64,000 nucleotides of DNA from Hyphomonas chukchiensis (GTDB lineage Bacteria; Pseudomonadota; Alphaproteobacteria; Caulobacterales; Hyphomonadaceae). Shown here piece after piece: positions 35,507 through 44,484 of the stretch (positions are counted from its first letter, which is position 1; each line of letters opens with the position of its first letter). The position numbers and the translations under genes were made by a program. A model generated the notes under the pieces. It searched no databases. It saw only the letters and a program-made list of their open reading frames with translations, and was not told where the DNA came from. The DNA is taken from NCBI RefSeq assembly GCF_000682695.1, contig NZ_AWFG01000019.1:231568-295567 (forward strand), read 5' to 3'.

Positions 35507-38500
35507 CTAGAACTTCTTGTTGATGTTCACGAAGAAGCGACGGCCGAACCAGTCATACTGAGAGTAGAAGGCCGACCGACCGACGGTGTTGTATTCGCCG
35601 AGGTTCAGCGTGGTCACCGCTGGTGGGGCTTCGTCGAATACGTTGGCCACACCGAAGCGGACCTTGAAGCCGTTAGGCAGTTCGCGGGTCAGCGAGGCGG
35701 AGTGGTAGACGACCTGTTCCGTCTTCAGCTTGAAGCGGATCGGGTTGCCGAGCGATGTGCCCGTGTTGCCGCCGTAGCTGTCGATGTTGGATGTGTCGCC
35801 GATATAGTTGACACCCCAGTAAGCCGACCATGGACCACGTTCGAAGGTCACGCTGGCTTCACCGACCCATTCAGGATCACCGGCTTCACCATTGGAGTCG
35901 AGCGGGTCGCTTGAGGCGAACAGGATCAGTTCGTCTTCCATCTGGTACGTGGCCTGACCTTCGAGGGTCATGGACCCGAATGCAAAGTCGTGGCTGTACT
36001 CGGCCTGCATATCGACACCCTTGTTCGTCTGGGTGGCGACGTTGATGAAGTTGTCGGTGACCGTATCGATCAGGTAGTTGGTGTCGTTCCGGGTGAACAG
36101 GTTACACAGAGGCTCGCTGCCGAAATTGTCCGACTCGTAGCAACCGAGCAGAATGTTTGCGGCACCAAGCTGGGTGATCTGGTCGGATACTTCGATCTCG
36201 TAATAGTCGATCGACGCCCGGAAGTTGGCAAATGTTGGAACCCAGATCAGGCCGATGTTAAGGGCATCGGATGTTTCGGCTTCCAGGTTGCCCGCATTGC
36301 CGCTGGCTGAAACAGTTGCGCTGCCACCGCCGCCGCCTGGCACGAGGCCGGGTGGCAGATCAGCTGCACAATTGTTGAAGCGACGCTCCGAAATGTCACC
36401 ATCGGCAAATGCGTTCACGTAGTTGACGCATGGATCGATCGTGCGCTGGCCCGCGAAGGATGTCTGGGCATCAAGGTAGAGTTCGTAGAGGGCAGGTGCC
36501 CGGAACGATGTGCCGTAGGTTGCACGTGCCTTGAGGGATGGCGTGACCTGCCAGCCGAGCCCGACCTTGTAGGTTGTGCCGTCGCCGTACACGTCCACGT
36601 CTGTCCAGCGTGCGGACAGCGAGAGGTCGAGCGCTTCGACCAGTGGTTTGTCCTTCAGCAGGGGGATGGCCAATTCGCCGAAGAGGGCCGTCGAGGTTTT
36701 CGAACCGCGCGTGATGCCGGCGCTGCTGGCGCCCCAGGCGTTACCGACCTGGAAGACTTCAGCTGGGACATCGTTGATGCGCTCACGGGTGCGGTTGAAG
36801 CCGAAGCCGGCTTCCACGGTACCTGCAGGCAGTTCAAACAGCGGACCATCAACGAAGGCTTCAATCTGGGCCTGTTCATAGATCGTGTTGCCGGTTGCCG
36901 TGCCGAACAGGAAGTCTCGCTCGTTCTGTGGCAGTTCGCCGTTCAATAGGTCCGGGTTGTACCAGTTCACGTCGACACATGGCACGCCGCGAACGGGTGT
37001 GACCGTGCCTTCGCAAAGGCTGTTGCGGAACTCATAGGGCGTGATGGCATCATCATAGATGACATCGGTGGTGTAATCACCATCGGACTGCGAGAACTGA
37101 AGGAACACATCGTAGTTCCAGTCAGTCAAAGCACCGTCGAAATTACCGCGTGCGCCGCCTACAAGGTTCACGTAGTTCACGGTGACCTGGTCATCAGCAT
37201 GGTTGGTCGCGCCAGTGCCGCTGAGGCCGAAGTAACTCGTGAGGCCTGCGCCGGTCAGGACGTCAGGTTGCTGGACTCCCCAACCATTGGCCAGTGCCAC
37301 CGGGTCGCCGCCGAAGGCAAAGCCCGCACCGTAGTCGTAGCCGTAGAGGTATTGGTAGGACCAAAACTGGCGGTAACCGTTCACTTTCGTTTCGCGACGG
37401 TTCAGCAGGAATTCGCCGTAGAGTTCAGCGCTGCTTGTCAGCTCGAACGTACCGGTGCCGAACAGTGTTATGCGCTCCGATTCAGGGACGAGCGTGGCTT
37501 CGTCCTGGAACGGGTGGTCGGCGCTGACGAGGGCTTCGGAGAGGCCTGCTGTCGGCCCGTAGTACGGGTCAGGATCTGCCCCTGGCAGGAGCAGTTCGCC
37601 AAGGCCGACAGCATACCAACCGGGAGGGGCGATAATGCCCGCGCCGCTTGGGCCGAAGGCTGGCAGGTATTGGGCCAGCGTACCGTCATAGTCGTACTGC
37701 AGAAGCGAGTTCTGGCGCTGCCAAGGACGCGACGCGTAGTTCGGGTCGAGATAGTCATAGACCCACTGGTGACCCCAAAGGGCATCCGTACACTTGTACT
37801 TGCCGGTGGCCGGATTGATCAGGTCAGCGCGCTCGCCCGTCTCTGGGTCGAAGACATAGTCTTCACCGCAGTTGAAATAGTCGCGGTCGCCCTGTGCAAG
37901 TTCTTCCTGCTTATTATAGTCGAAGGTGAGAAGCACGTTGCCACGGCTGAAATCCTTGCCCCATGCGCCGCTGGCGCGCAGCTCTTCGCCGCCGCCTTCT
38001 TCCGGACCACTATAAAAGAAGTCGACTTCGGACGTGTCGCCCGACTTGGTGATGATGTTGACCACACCGGCCACGGCGTCAGATCCGTAGACCGAAGACG
38101 CACCGTCTTTGAGAACTTCGATGTTCTGGACGGCGGAAAGTGGAATGGCGTTCAGGTCGAATGCCGAAACGCCACCGCGCGTGCCGGCCTTACCGGCGCG
38201 GCGACCGTTGATCAGTGTCAGTGTCCGGCTGGCGCCAAGACCGCGAAGCGAAATTGTTTCCGTGCCGATACCGCCGTTCTGGACGAAGGCAGCGGACGTG
38301 GCTGCGGTCACCTGAGGCGAACCGGCTGCGACAGTTGCGGTTTGCAGCAGCGATGCCACATCCGAAATACCTGCCAGCGAAGCCTTGTCGGCCGAGATGA
38401 TGTCAACAGGTGCGACGCTCGTGTACTCGCTCGACAGGCGCGAACCCGTAACGCGCACGACATCAAGCTTTTTTTCGTCTCCATCGTCAGTTGTCGGTGC

Positions 38501-38629
38501 GACGACGGCAATTGCCTCGTCTTCCGTTACATCTGCTTCCTGCGCGAAAACATTGCTGCCAAGTCCGGCGCACAACGCCGTAATGGCAACCGTGCGCAAG
38601 AGCGCACCGCTGTAATTCATTGGTTTCAT
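35507..38629 (-). CDS. TonB-dependent outer-membrane receptor
   Basis: A 1040-residue receptor with signal peptide (about residues 1-29, ending VFAQ), a plug domain (VVRVTGSRL to VLKDGASSVYGSDAVAGVVNII) and a long 22-strand barrel ending in the outer-membrane signature FFVNINKKF with terminal Phe. It imports a large or scarce substrate using TonB energy. The divergent neighbour is an exported S9 peptidase, so peptides are a reasonable substrate guess. ATG 38629 has CGGAG 9 bases upstream. Many Tyr/Asp-rich extracellular loops and a Gly/Pro-rich loop (PPGLVPGGGGGS) are present. Confidence 0.95.
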   Translation of the reverse strand: MKPMNYSGALLRTVAITALCAGLGSNVFAQEADVTEDEAIAVVAPTTDDGDEKKLDVVRVTGSRLSSEYTSVAPVDIISADKASLAGISDVASLLQTATVAAGSPQVTAATSAAFVQNGGIGTETISLRGLGASRTLTLINGRRAGKAGTRGGVSAFDLNAIPLSAVQNIEVLKDGASSVYGSDAVAGVVNIITKSGDTSEVDFFYSGPEEGGGEELRASGAWGKDFSRGNVLLTFDYNKQEELAQGDRDYFNCGEDYVFDPETGERADLINPATGKYKCTDALWGHQWVYDYLDPNYASRPWQRQNSLLQYDYDGTLAQYLPAFGPSGAGIIAPPGWYAVGLGELLLPGADPDPYYGPTAGLSEALVSADHPFQDEATLVPESERITLFGTGTFELTSSAELYGEFLLNRRETKVNGYRQFWSYQYLYGYDYGAGFAFGGDPVALANGWGVQQPDVLTGAGLTSYFGLSGTGATNHADDQVTVNYVNLVGGARGNFDGALTDWNYDVFLQFSQSDGDYTTDVIYDDAITPYEFRNSLCEGTVTPVRGVPCVDVNWYNPDLLNGELPQNERDFLFGTATGNTIYEQAQIEAFVDGPLFELPAGTVEAGFGFNRTRERINDVPAEVFQVGNAWGASSAGITRGSKTSTALFGELAIPLLKDKPLVEALDLSLSARWTDVDVYGDGTTYKVGLGWQVTPSLKARATYGTSFRAPALYELYLDAQTSFAGQRTIDPCVNYVNAFADGDISERRFNNCAADLPPGLVPGGGGGSATVSASGNAGNLEAETSDALNIGLIWVPTFANFRASIDYYEIEVSDQITQLGAANILLGCYESDNFGSEPLCNLFTRNDTNYLIDTVTDNFINVATQTNKGVDMQAEYSHDFAFGSMTLEGQATYQMEDELILFASSDPLDSNGEAGDPEWVGEASVTFERGPWSAYWGVNYIGDTSNIDSYGGNTGTSLGNPIRFKLKTEQVVYHSASLTRELPNGFKVRFGVANVFDEAPPAVTTLNLGEYNTVGRSAFYSQYDWFGRRFFVNINKKF

Positions 38630-38727
38630 GAGTGGCTTCTCCGTTTCCCTCATTTCATGGAGAGCATCCGTCAATGACCCGGCCTCAACTCCGGCAATAA
38701 GACGACTACCCCTGCATGAATTGTTGC

Positions 38728-38747
38728 GATCTCGTAATCTAGAGATC
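38728..38747. repeat. Inverted repeat GATCTC-N8-GAGATC
   Basis: GATCTC at 38728-38733 and GAGATC at 38742-38747 flank 8 bases. It overlaps the -10 position of the candidate receptor promoter and may be an operator. Confidence 0.4.
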
Positions 38748-38773
38748 AATGCCGATTATGCAAAATTGGTCAA
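38745..38773 (-). promoter_or_regulatory. Candidate promoter of the TonB receptor gene
   Basis: Minus-strand TTGACC (38768-38773), a 17-base spacer and ATTGAT (38745-38750). The -35 box is good, the -10 is poor. The leader to ATG 38629 would be about 110 bases. Confidence 0.3.
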
Positions 38774-38777
38774 AAGA

Positions 38778-38793
38778 GTGACATTAGTGACAT
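38778..38793. repeat. Tandem GTGACAT heptamers
   Basis: GTGACAT occurs at 38778-38784 and 38787-38793, a 9-base period, just upstream of the candidate -35 box of the TonB receptor gene; a possible activator site. Confidence 0.35.
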
Positions 38794-38977
38794 ATTTGCC
38801 ATAATTCGTGCGCGGATTGCACAAGCTCTGCACGGTTTGCGCTTCGGCAAGTCTATTTCAGCAAGACCATGCCGAGAAAAGGCCGTCTGGAAGAAACGTC
38901 TGCTTCACGTAGACACCGTGAGTTGACATGCCCGCGCCTGCCGGGCGAAACCGGATATCAGGGAGACCAAACCGACC

Positions 38978-41002
38978 ATGATGAAACCGATCCTGACTTC
39001 GCTTCTGTTCGCATGTGGCCTTGCCGCGCCCATCGTGGGCCTAGCCAGCGCGGACCCGATTCCGATTGATGACCTGGCCCGCCTTCCGGCCATTGAGAAC
39101 GTCACCGTAACGACGGACGGCAAGACAATGTTCGCTCTGCTCGGACCAAGCACAGGGAATGACCAGGATCGCGCCGTGGTTGCGGCATGGGATCTCGGCG
39201 ACCTGTCAAAGGCGCCGGTCATCGCGGGGCCAGATGGCAGCGACAGCGAGTTTATATACCTGCAGGCACTAAAGAATGGCTATGTTCTGACGGCTGTGCG
39301 CAGGCCTTTCACGGGCTCATTGCGCGGGTGCAGCGAGGGTAAATCGACCGGATCGACGCGCACATGGGTAGTCAAGACGCTCATCACCGACAAGACTTTC
39401 AAGAAGTTTGACGAGCCCTTTATCGACATGGGCAGCATGCGCGGCATGAGCAAGAATACTGAAACGTGCCTGCGCATGGAGGCCCGTGGATCGGTCGTTT
39501 CCCGCATGGCCGGCGACCCGGACACCGTGCTGATTTCACGCCTCAGCGCGAAATCCTTTGAAACAGAGCTTGCCCGTCTGAACCTCAAAGACAGCAAGGT
39601 TGATGTCGTTTACCAAAACTCCGGCACTCGCTCGGCTGGCTATGCCGACCCTTGGGACGGCGAGGTGATGTCAGAGGCCGATTTCGACGAAACTTCCGAT
39701 ACTTTCTACCAGGACACGTATCTGAAGGTCGAAAAAGGCGGCAGCCTGGAGAAACAGGATGCGCTGCGGATCGACCTCGTTGATCGCCGCAAGCTGGACG
39801 TCATTCATTGGGACAGGACATCCGGGCTTTACTATATCCTGACCAACAAGATGTCGGACAAGGCACAGATCTATACCTATGATCCAAAGACAAAGAAGCT
39901 GAGCGACGAGCCGGTTTTCGCACATCCTGATTTTGATGCTGCGGGCATGATAACCTCCACTGTCCCGGCAGAATTCGGCAAGGTTCTGGGCTTTACATAC
40001 TATGCCGATATTGTCCGCACGACTTGGGTCGATCCGGAGTTGGGCGGAATTGTCCTGGGCCTCGAACAGGCGATGCCGGGCGAAAATATCAACGTGATCT
40101 ATGCCTCTGACGACCGCAATCAGATCATCTTCGAAGCTTCGTCGGTGAAGAACGCCGGCCGCTATTATGTGCTGGGTGACCGCAAGAATCTTCAATCGCT
40201 CGGCGCTGCCCGGCCCTGGATCGATCCGGCCGACATTGGTGATACCAAGCTGGTCTATTACGACGCCCGCGATGGCCGCAAAACGCCGGCCCTGCTGACC
40301 ACACCTGCCGGCTGGAAAGAGGGTGATGCCCCGGGCAAGGCAATCGTCCTCCCCCATGGCGGACCCTGGGCGCGGGACTTTGGCGGCTGGGATGCCAGCG
40401 GCTGGATGCCGTTCCTGACATCGCGCGGCTTCGCCGTTCTCCAGCCGCAATATCGCGGCAGCACCGACTGGGGGCTTGACCAGTGGCGCGCCGGTGACGG
40501 CCAGTATGGGTACAAGGCGCAGGATGATCTGGAAGACGGCGCCGCGTGGCTTGTCTCCACAGGGCTGGCCAAGGCCGACCGCATGGCGATCTTCGGCTAT
40601 TCCTATGGCGGATATGCAGCGATGGCGGCAACGACGCGGACAAACAGTCCCTTCCAGTGCGCCATTGCCGGCGCCGGTTATGCCGAATCCGCCAAGATCA
40701 ATGTTGGCGTGGACCGCAGCCGCTTTGGCCGCATGGCCTATGCCAGCGCCCTGTCAGGCAAGGACGTGATTCGCGATGCCGATCAGGCGAGCATTCCGGT
40801 GCTGATCTTCCATGGCGACCGCGACGTGCGCGTGCCGAATACGTTTGGCGAAGCGTTCTACAACGCCGTGAAGGGGCACACGAAGGCCAAATATGTCAGC
40901 ATTCCTGACCAGCCTCACAGCCTGCCCTGGACGCCGGACCAGCAGCGCCAGTCGCTGAAGGCCATTGAGGACTTCCTCTATGGAGAGTGCGGCCTGAAAT
41001 AG
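38978..41002 (+). CDS. Exported S9-family (prolyl oligopeptidase-like) peptidase
   Basis: A 674-residue protein with signal peptide (about residues 1-25), an N-terminal beta-propeller-like half and a C-terminal alpha/beta hydrolase domain. The triad is Ser542 (GYSYGGYAAMAA), Asp616 (GDRDVRVP) and His647 (DQPHSLPW). Several cysteines (for example LRGCSEG, TETCLRM, FQCAIA, GECGLK) suggest disulfides and a periplasmic or outer location. It cuts oligopeptides, and sits divergent to a TonB receptor, a common pairing in this group of bacteria. ATG 38978 is followed by a second ATG; GGGAG lies 13-19 bases upstream. Confidence 0.92.
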   Translation: MMKPILTSLLFACGLAAPIVGLASADPIPIDDLARLPAIENVTVTTDGKTMFALLGPSTGNDQDRAVVAAWDLGDLSKAPVIAGPDGSDSEFIYLQALKNGYVLTAVRRPFTGSLRGCSEGKSTGSTRTWVVKTLITDKTFKKFDEPFIDMGSMRGMSKNTETCLRMEARGSVVSRMAGDPDTVLISRLSAKSFETELARLNLKDSKVDVVYQNSGTRSAGYADPWDGEVMSEADFDETSDTFYQDTYLKVEKGGSLEKQDALRIDLVDRRKLDVIHWDRTSGLYYILTNKMSDKAQIYTYDPKTKKLSDEPVFAHPDFDAAGMITSTVPAEFGKVLGFTYYADIVRTTWVDPELGGIVLGLEQAMPGENINVIYASDDRNQIIFEASSVKNAGRYYVLGDRKNLQSLGAARPWIDPADIGDTKLVYYDARDGRKTPALLTTPAGWKEGDAPGKAIVLPHGGPWARDFGGWDASGWMPFLTSRGFAVLQPQYRGSTDWGLDQWRAGDGQYGYKAQDDLEDGAAWLVSTGLAKADRMAIFGYSYGGYAAMAATTRTNSPFQCAIAGAGYAESAKINVGVDRSRFGRMAYASALSGKDVIRDADQASIPVLIFHGDRDVRVPNTFGEAFYNAVKGHTKAKYVSIPDQPHSLPWTPDQQRQSLKAIEDFLYGECGLK

Positions 41003-41016
41003 CTGAAACGACTTGT

Positions 41017-41040
41017 CGCCACCTCGCTCGCGGGGTGGCG
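41017..41040 (+). terminator. Candidate hairpin after the S9 peptidase gene
   Basis: CGCCACC (41017-41023) pairs with GGTGGCG (41034-41040) around a 10-base loop, 15 bases after the stop. No T-tract follows, so termination would be inefficient or Rho-assisted. Confidence 0.35.
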
Positions 41041-41066
41041 CCTCAAGCCTGACTTTCGGGGAAAAC

Positions 41067-41141
41067 TGGTGCCGCGAGGGAGAATTGAACTCCCGACCTC
41101 GTCATTACCAATGACGCGCTCTACCACTGAGCTACCGCGGC
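41067..41141 (-). tRNA. tRNA-Thr (anticodon GGT)
   Basis: The minus strand folds as a full cloverleaf: acceptor GCCGCGG pairs with TCGCGGC, D arm GCTC..GAGC, anticodon stem CGTCA/TGACG with loop TTGGTAA (anticodon GGT), and T arm around GTTCAATTC. Discriminator base is A and the terminal CCA is encoded at 41067-41069. The 75-base span includes CCA. It reads ACC/ACT threonine codons. No attachment-site duplication or integrase is seen next to it. Confidence 0.97.
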
Positions 41142-41218
41142 GTTGCCGTTTGCAAGTCGCGGCTTTAGCTTAAGCGTTCCCATATGAAAAGACCGTTTCG
41201 CCGCGAAAAGCTGTACTT

Positions 41219-41356
41219 ATGTCCCACACGCCGAAAGACCCGCAAATAGCTGCCCGCCGCGCCGAGGCCCTGAGGGCGAATCTCAAGCGCCGAAAAGCCG
41301 CTTCCCGCAAGGCCAGCGACAAGACGCCCGCGCCTGAAGACCGCAAACCGGAATGA
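41219..41356 (+). CDS. Small basic protein, translationally coupled to the P450
   Basis: ATG 41219 to TGA 41356 encodes 45 residues, starting MSHTPKDPQIAARRAEAL with a Lys/Arg-rich helix (RANLKRRKAASRKA) and an acidic-Pro tail. The stop overlaps the ATG of the P450 gene (ATGA at 41353-41356). Short proteins with an ALRANLKRRK-type core are common in alphaproteobacteria, often near murA; this one is two genes before murA. Function unknown. No strong ribosome-binding site precedes it. Confidence 0.65.
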   Translation: MSHTPKDPQIAARRAEALRANLKRRKAASRKASDKTPAPEDRKPE

Positions 41357-42561
41357 TACGCCCGGACCTTGCCTCCCGGTCTTTTAAAAGGTCGCCACAT
41401 GCCTTGCTGTCGCAACTGGTGGAAGAGGGGCCTTTTTGTGAGGCGAGGATACCGGTCTTTGGCCCGGTCCTGACCGTGACGCAGCATGCGGCAATCCAGG
41501 GGCTGCTGAAGGATAGTGATCATTTTGCCGTGGATGCGCGCAATGCCGGGCACAAATCGCCCTTTGGGCTGCCTTTCCTGCCCAAGGTTTTCCGCGATCT
41601 TTCAAATAATCTCCTGTCACTTGACGACCCGGATCATCGCCGTCTGCGAAGCCTTGCAGATGCGCCGTTCCGGCGAATCAGCATCGATGCCCTTCGGCCT
41701 CAGATCCTGGCGCAGGTCGACAGGCTGCTCAGCGAATATGCAGCCAGCGGCGATCCGGACCTTGTGGCTGGCTTCTGCAGAAGGCTCCCCTTGCAGGTCA
41801 TTTACACCGTGCTTGGCATGAGCGAGGCGACGCAGGCCCATTTCAATGTCACCATGATGGGCTTCAATGCTGGCAAGTCCCCGCTGGCGATGTTGCGCGC
41901 CGTTTTGGCGTTGCGGCCGATGTTGAAAAGCCTTCGGGCGGAGATCGCGGATGTGCGGCGTGCACCTCGGCCCGGCCTGATGAGCGATCTCGTCCATGCC
42001 GAAGAGGATGGCGAGCAGCTGAGTGAGGACGAACTGGTCACGATGGTGTTCGTGCTGTTCGTTGCAGGTCATGAGACAACGACGCACCTGCTGTCGACAA
42101 GTGTCTTCACCTTGCTGACAGAGCCGGGCGCCTTCGAGGCGTTCCGGCAGCTGGACGCGGATGCCCTGCCGGTCGCTGTGGATGAACTCATGCGGTACAC
42201 GGGGCCTGTGCAATTCACGAAGCCGCGCTTTGTGCGCGCGGATATGACGTTCTGCGGCAGGACCTTGCGCAAGGGCGAGAAGATCATGGCGCTGCTCGCC
42301 GCAGGGAATGTTGATCCGGCGGTTTTCGACCATGCGCTGGACCTGGATTTTGCTCGGCGCCCGAACAGGCATCTCGGCTGGGGCACCGGTCCGCATATGT
42401 GCCTGGGCCTGTACCTTGCCAAGGCGGAGGCCGAGATTGCGCTGGCAGAGCTGGTCAGGCGCTGGCCGGACCTGAAGATCAGGGGTGAAGCGGACCAGCT
42501 GAAGTGGATAAAGCGGTCAGGCCTGAGGGGGCTGCAGGCCTTGCCGCTCAGGCTTTCCTGA
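41353..42561 (+). CDS. Cytochrome P450
   Basis: A 402-residue soluble bacterial P450 monooxygenase. The I-helix oxygen motif is AGHETTTHLLS, the K-helix ExxR is ELMR, and the heme-ligand loop is GWGTGPHMCLG with Cys350. The usual Phe seven residues before the Cys is Trp here. No ferredoxin or reductase gene is adjacent, so electron partners must be elsewhere; the substrate (lipid, terpenoid or xenobiotic) is unknown. ATG 41353 is embedded in the stop of the preceding small gene, giving coupled translation and no separate ribosome-binding site. Confidence 0.94.
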   Translation: MIRPDLASRSFKRSPHALLSQLVEEGPFCEARIPVFGPVLTVTQHAAIQGLLKDSDHFAVDARNAGHKSPFGLPFLPKVFRDLSNNLLSLDDPDHRRLRSLADAPFRRISIDALRPQILAQVDRLLSEYAASGDPDLVAGFCRRLPLQVIYTVLGMSEATQAHFNVTMMGFNAGKSPLAMLRAVLALRPMLKSLRAEIADVRRAPRPGLMSDLVHAEEDGEQLSEDELVTMVFVLFVAGHETTTHLLSTSVFTLLTEPGAFEAFRQLDADALPVAVDELMRYTGPVQFTKPRFVRADMTFCGRTLRKGEKIMALLAAGNVDPAVFDHALDLDFARRPNRHLGWGTGPHMCLGLYLAKAEAEIALAELVRRWPDLKIRGEADQLKWIKRSGLRGLQALPLRLS

Positions 42562-42604
42562 TCCAAGGTCTCTGACCTCGTGCCACAAGGTATCACAATC
42601 ACGC

Positions 42605-42633
42605 CTTTCCCGCGCCGTGAACCGCTCTATAAG
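42605..42633 (+). promoter_or_regulatory. Candidate murA promoter giving a leaderless mRNA
   Basis: CTTTCC (42605-42610), 17-base spacer, TATAAG (42628-42633). The -10 box ends 8 bases before ATG 42642 and no ribosome-binding site is present. Confidence 0.35.
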
Positions 42634-42641
42634 TGCGCCTT

Positions 42642-43922
42642 ATGGATAGACTGAACATTATTGGCGGCGCTGAGCTCAACGGCCGCATTCCCGTTTCCGG
42701 CGCCAAGAACTCGGCGCTGAAGCTGATGGTGGCTTGCCTGCTGACGGACGAGCCGATCACGCTGACCAATATGCCGAGCCTGGCGGACACGCGCTTCCTG
42801 GCGCAATTGCTGGAGACTCTGGGTGTGGAGGTCTACTGGCCGAAGGGCGAGTCGACCTGCCACCTCAATGCTGCAGAGCTGAAAAGCACGATCGCGCCCT
42901 ATGAACAGGTGCGCAAGATGCGGGCGAGCTTCAACGTTCTTGGACCCTTGATTGCCCGTTCCGGGCACGCGACCGTGTCTTTGCCGGGCGGTTGCGCGAT
43001 TGGTGCACGACCTGTTGACCTCCATTTGCAGGCGCTGGAAGCCATGGGCGCGGACCTGAAGGTCGAGCAGGGCTATGTGAAGGCGGCGGCCATCCGGGGC
43101 CTCAAGGGCGCGCATATCGTGTTCGCGATGCCGAGCGTCGGCGCGACAGAGCACGCGATGCTGACCGCCACGCTGGCCTCAGGCGAGACCATTCTCGAGA
43201 ACGCCGCCCGCGAACCCGAGATCGAGGACCTGGCAGACTGCCTCAACAAGATGGGCGCGAAGATTACCGGCGCCGGTACGTCCACGATCCGCATCCAGGG
43301 TGTAGAGAAGCTGCACGGGACCACGCATGCCGTGATGCCGGACCGGATCGAGGCGGGCACCTATGCCATGGCGGCGGCGGCGGCGGGCGGCGACGTTACG
43401 CTGGACGGCTGCCCGGTCGAGGCGCTTGGCGCCATGATCGCCAAGCTGCGCGAGGCGGGCGTCACGGTGGACGCCGACGAGGCGGCCTCCACGCTGCGCA
43501 TCCGCCGCAATGGCACGCGCCTGAAAGCGGTCAGCGTCTCCACGCAGCCGCACCCCGGCTTCCCGACGGACCTGCAGGCCCAGTTCATGGCGCTGATGAG
43601 CGTTGCCGATGGCACGAGCATCATCCGCGAGACCATTTTCGAGAACCGCTTCATGCACGCGCCGGAGCTGCAGCGCCTGGGCGCCAATATTCTGGTGCGC
43701 GGACAGGAGGCCGTCGTGAAGGGCGTGCCGCACCTGACCGGTGCGCCTGTTATGGCGACAGACCTGCGCGCATCAGTGTCACTTGTGATTGCAGGGCTTG
43801 CAGCCGAGGGTGAGACTGTGGTGAACCGTATCTACCATCTCGATCGCGGGTTCGAGCGGCTGGAAGCAAAACTGAATGCCTGCGGCGCCAATATCAAGCG
43901 CCTGTCGGGCGAGGACGAATAA
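42642..43922 (+). CDS. murA: UDP-N-acetylglucosamine 1-carboxyvinyltransferase
   Basis: A 426-residue enzyme for the first committed step of peptidoglycan synthesis, transferring enolpyruvate to UDP-GlcNAc. Motifs include [11 protein letters not shown], the catalytic loop Cys118 in [15 protein letters not shown] (the fosfomycin target), and [19 protein letters not shown] 42642 ([12 protein letters not shown]) is preferred over GTG 42633 because the protein starts as in the family. It heads the conserved order murA-DUF2948-hisD-UPF0262. Confidence 0.98.
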   Translation: MDRLNIIGGAELNGRIPVSGAKNSALKLMVACLLTDEPITLTNMPSLADTRFLAQLLETLGVEVYWPKGESTCHLNAAELKSTIAPYEQVRKMRASFNVLGPLIARSGHATVSLPGGCAIGARPVDLHLQALEAMGADLKVEQGYVKAAAIRGLKGAHIVFAMPSVGATEHAMLTATLASGETILENAAREPEIEDLADCLNKMGAKITGAGTSTIRIQGVEKLHGTTHAVMPDRIEAGTYAMAAAAAGGDVTLDGCPVEALGAMIAKLREAGVTVDADEAASTLRIRRNGTRLKAVSVSTQPHPGFPTDLQAQFMALMSVADGTSIIRETIFENRFMHAPELQRLGANILVRGQEAVVKGVPHLTGAPVMATDLRASVSLVIAGLAAEGETVVNRIYHLDRGFERLEAKLNACGANIKRLSGEDE

Positions 43923-43931
43923 GGGGCCAAT

Positions 43932-44384
43932 ATGTCCGAACCACAAGCGCTGCGTCTCCTGGCGGAGACGCCCGAAGACCTTCAAGTCATTGCAGCCGCG
44001 GTTCAGGATTCGGTCGTGAAGGCCGGCAGCCTGAAATACGAGTCGCGGATCCATCGCTTTTCACTGGAGCTGAACCGGTTCCGCTGGGAGGCGGGCCAGC
44101 CGAACCCCAGGGAGGGCGCGCGTGTGCGCTCGCTGCTGGCCTTTGACGGCGTGCTTGGGGCGAAGACGCGGGCTGTGACAAAGGTTGACCCGGAACTGAT
44201 CCTCTCGCTGCTCGAAGTCACCTTTACGCCAGCCGAGGAGCCGCCGGGCGGCACGGTGACCCTCCTGTTTGCTGGCGACGGCGAGATCACGCTGGATGTT
44301 GAAGTGCTCGATGCCACGCTGCTGGACAGTGATTATGTCTGGCCGACGCGCAACCTGCCGAGCCACGAGCGCCGCCGGAAATAG
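43932..44384 (+). CDS. DUF2948 family protein
   Basis: A 150-residue protein of the alphaproteobacterial DUF2948 family, nearly always located between murA and hisD. It has conserved segments RLLAETPEDLQVIAAAVQD, RFRWE and an acidic LDDSDYVWPTRNLPSH-like C-terminus. It has no signal peptide or catalytic motif, and its function is unknown. AAGGGG serves as ribosome-binding site, 9 bases after the murA stop. Confidence 0.93.
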   Translation: MSEPQALRLLAETPEDLQVIAAAVQDSVVKAGSLKYESRIHRFSLELNRFRWEAGQPNPREGARVRSLLAFDGVLGAKTRAVTKVDPELILSLLEVTFTPAEEPPGGTVTLLFAGDGEITLDVEVLDATLLDSDYVWPTRNLPSHERRRK

Positions 44385-44484
44385 GCCATTGCCCTGCCTA
44401 TGCGGCATGGAGGCCTAACCAGCGCCTTGCCAGCCGGGATATGACAGTCCATGTACCGGGTTTTGGAAAGCCGGGTCCCCCCTC

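Larger units (their letters stand above)
38630..38977. other. 348-base divergent regulatory region
   Basis: Non-coding and more AT-rich than its surroundings, between the TonB receptor and the S9 peptidase. It holds a candidate receptor promoter, an inverted repeat and a tandem heptamer, listed separately; I see no credible small gene. A 66-codon frame starting near 38869 overlaps the peptidase gene and has no ribosome-binding site or family resemblance. Confidence 0.6.

Noticed and set aside
37199..38677. 492-codon plus-strand frame opposite the TonB receptor
   Set aside because: Antisense shadow of a clear TonB receptor; no family resemblance or start signal.
38869..39069. 66-codon frame before the S9 peptidase
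   Set aside because: Overlaps the peptidase start, has no ribosome-binding site and no recognisable pattern.
41067..41218. tRNA-Thr as attachment site of an integrated element
   Set aside because: No integrase, no direct repeat of the tRNA 3' end and only ordinary genes on either side.
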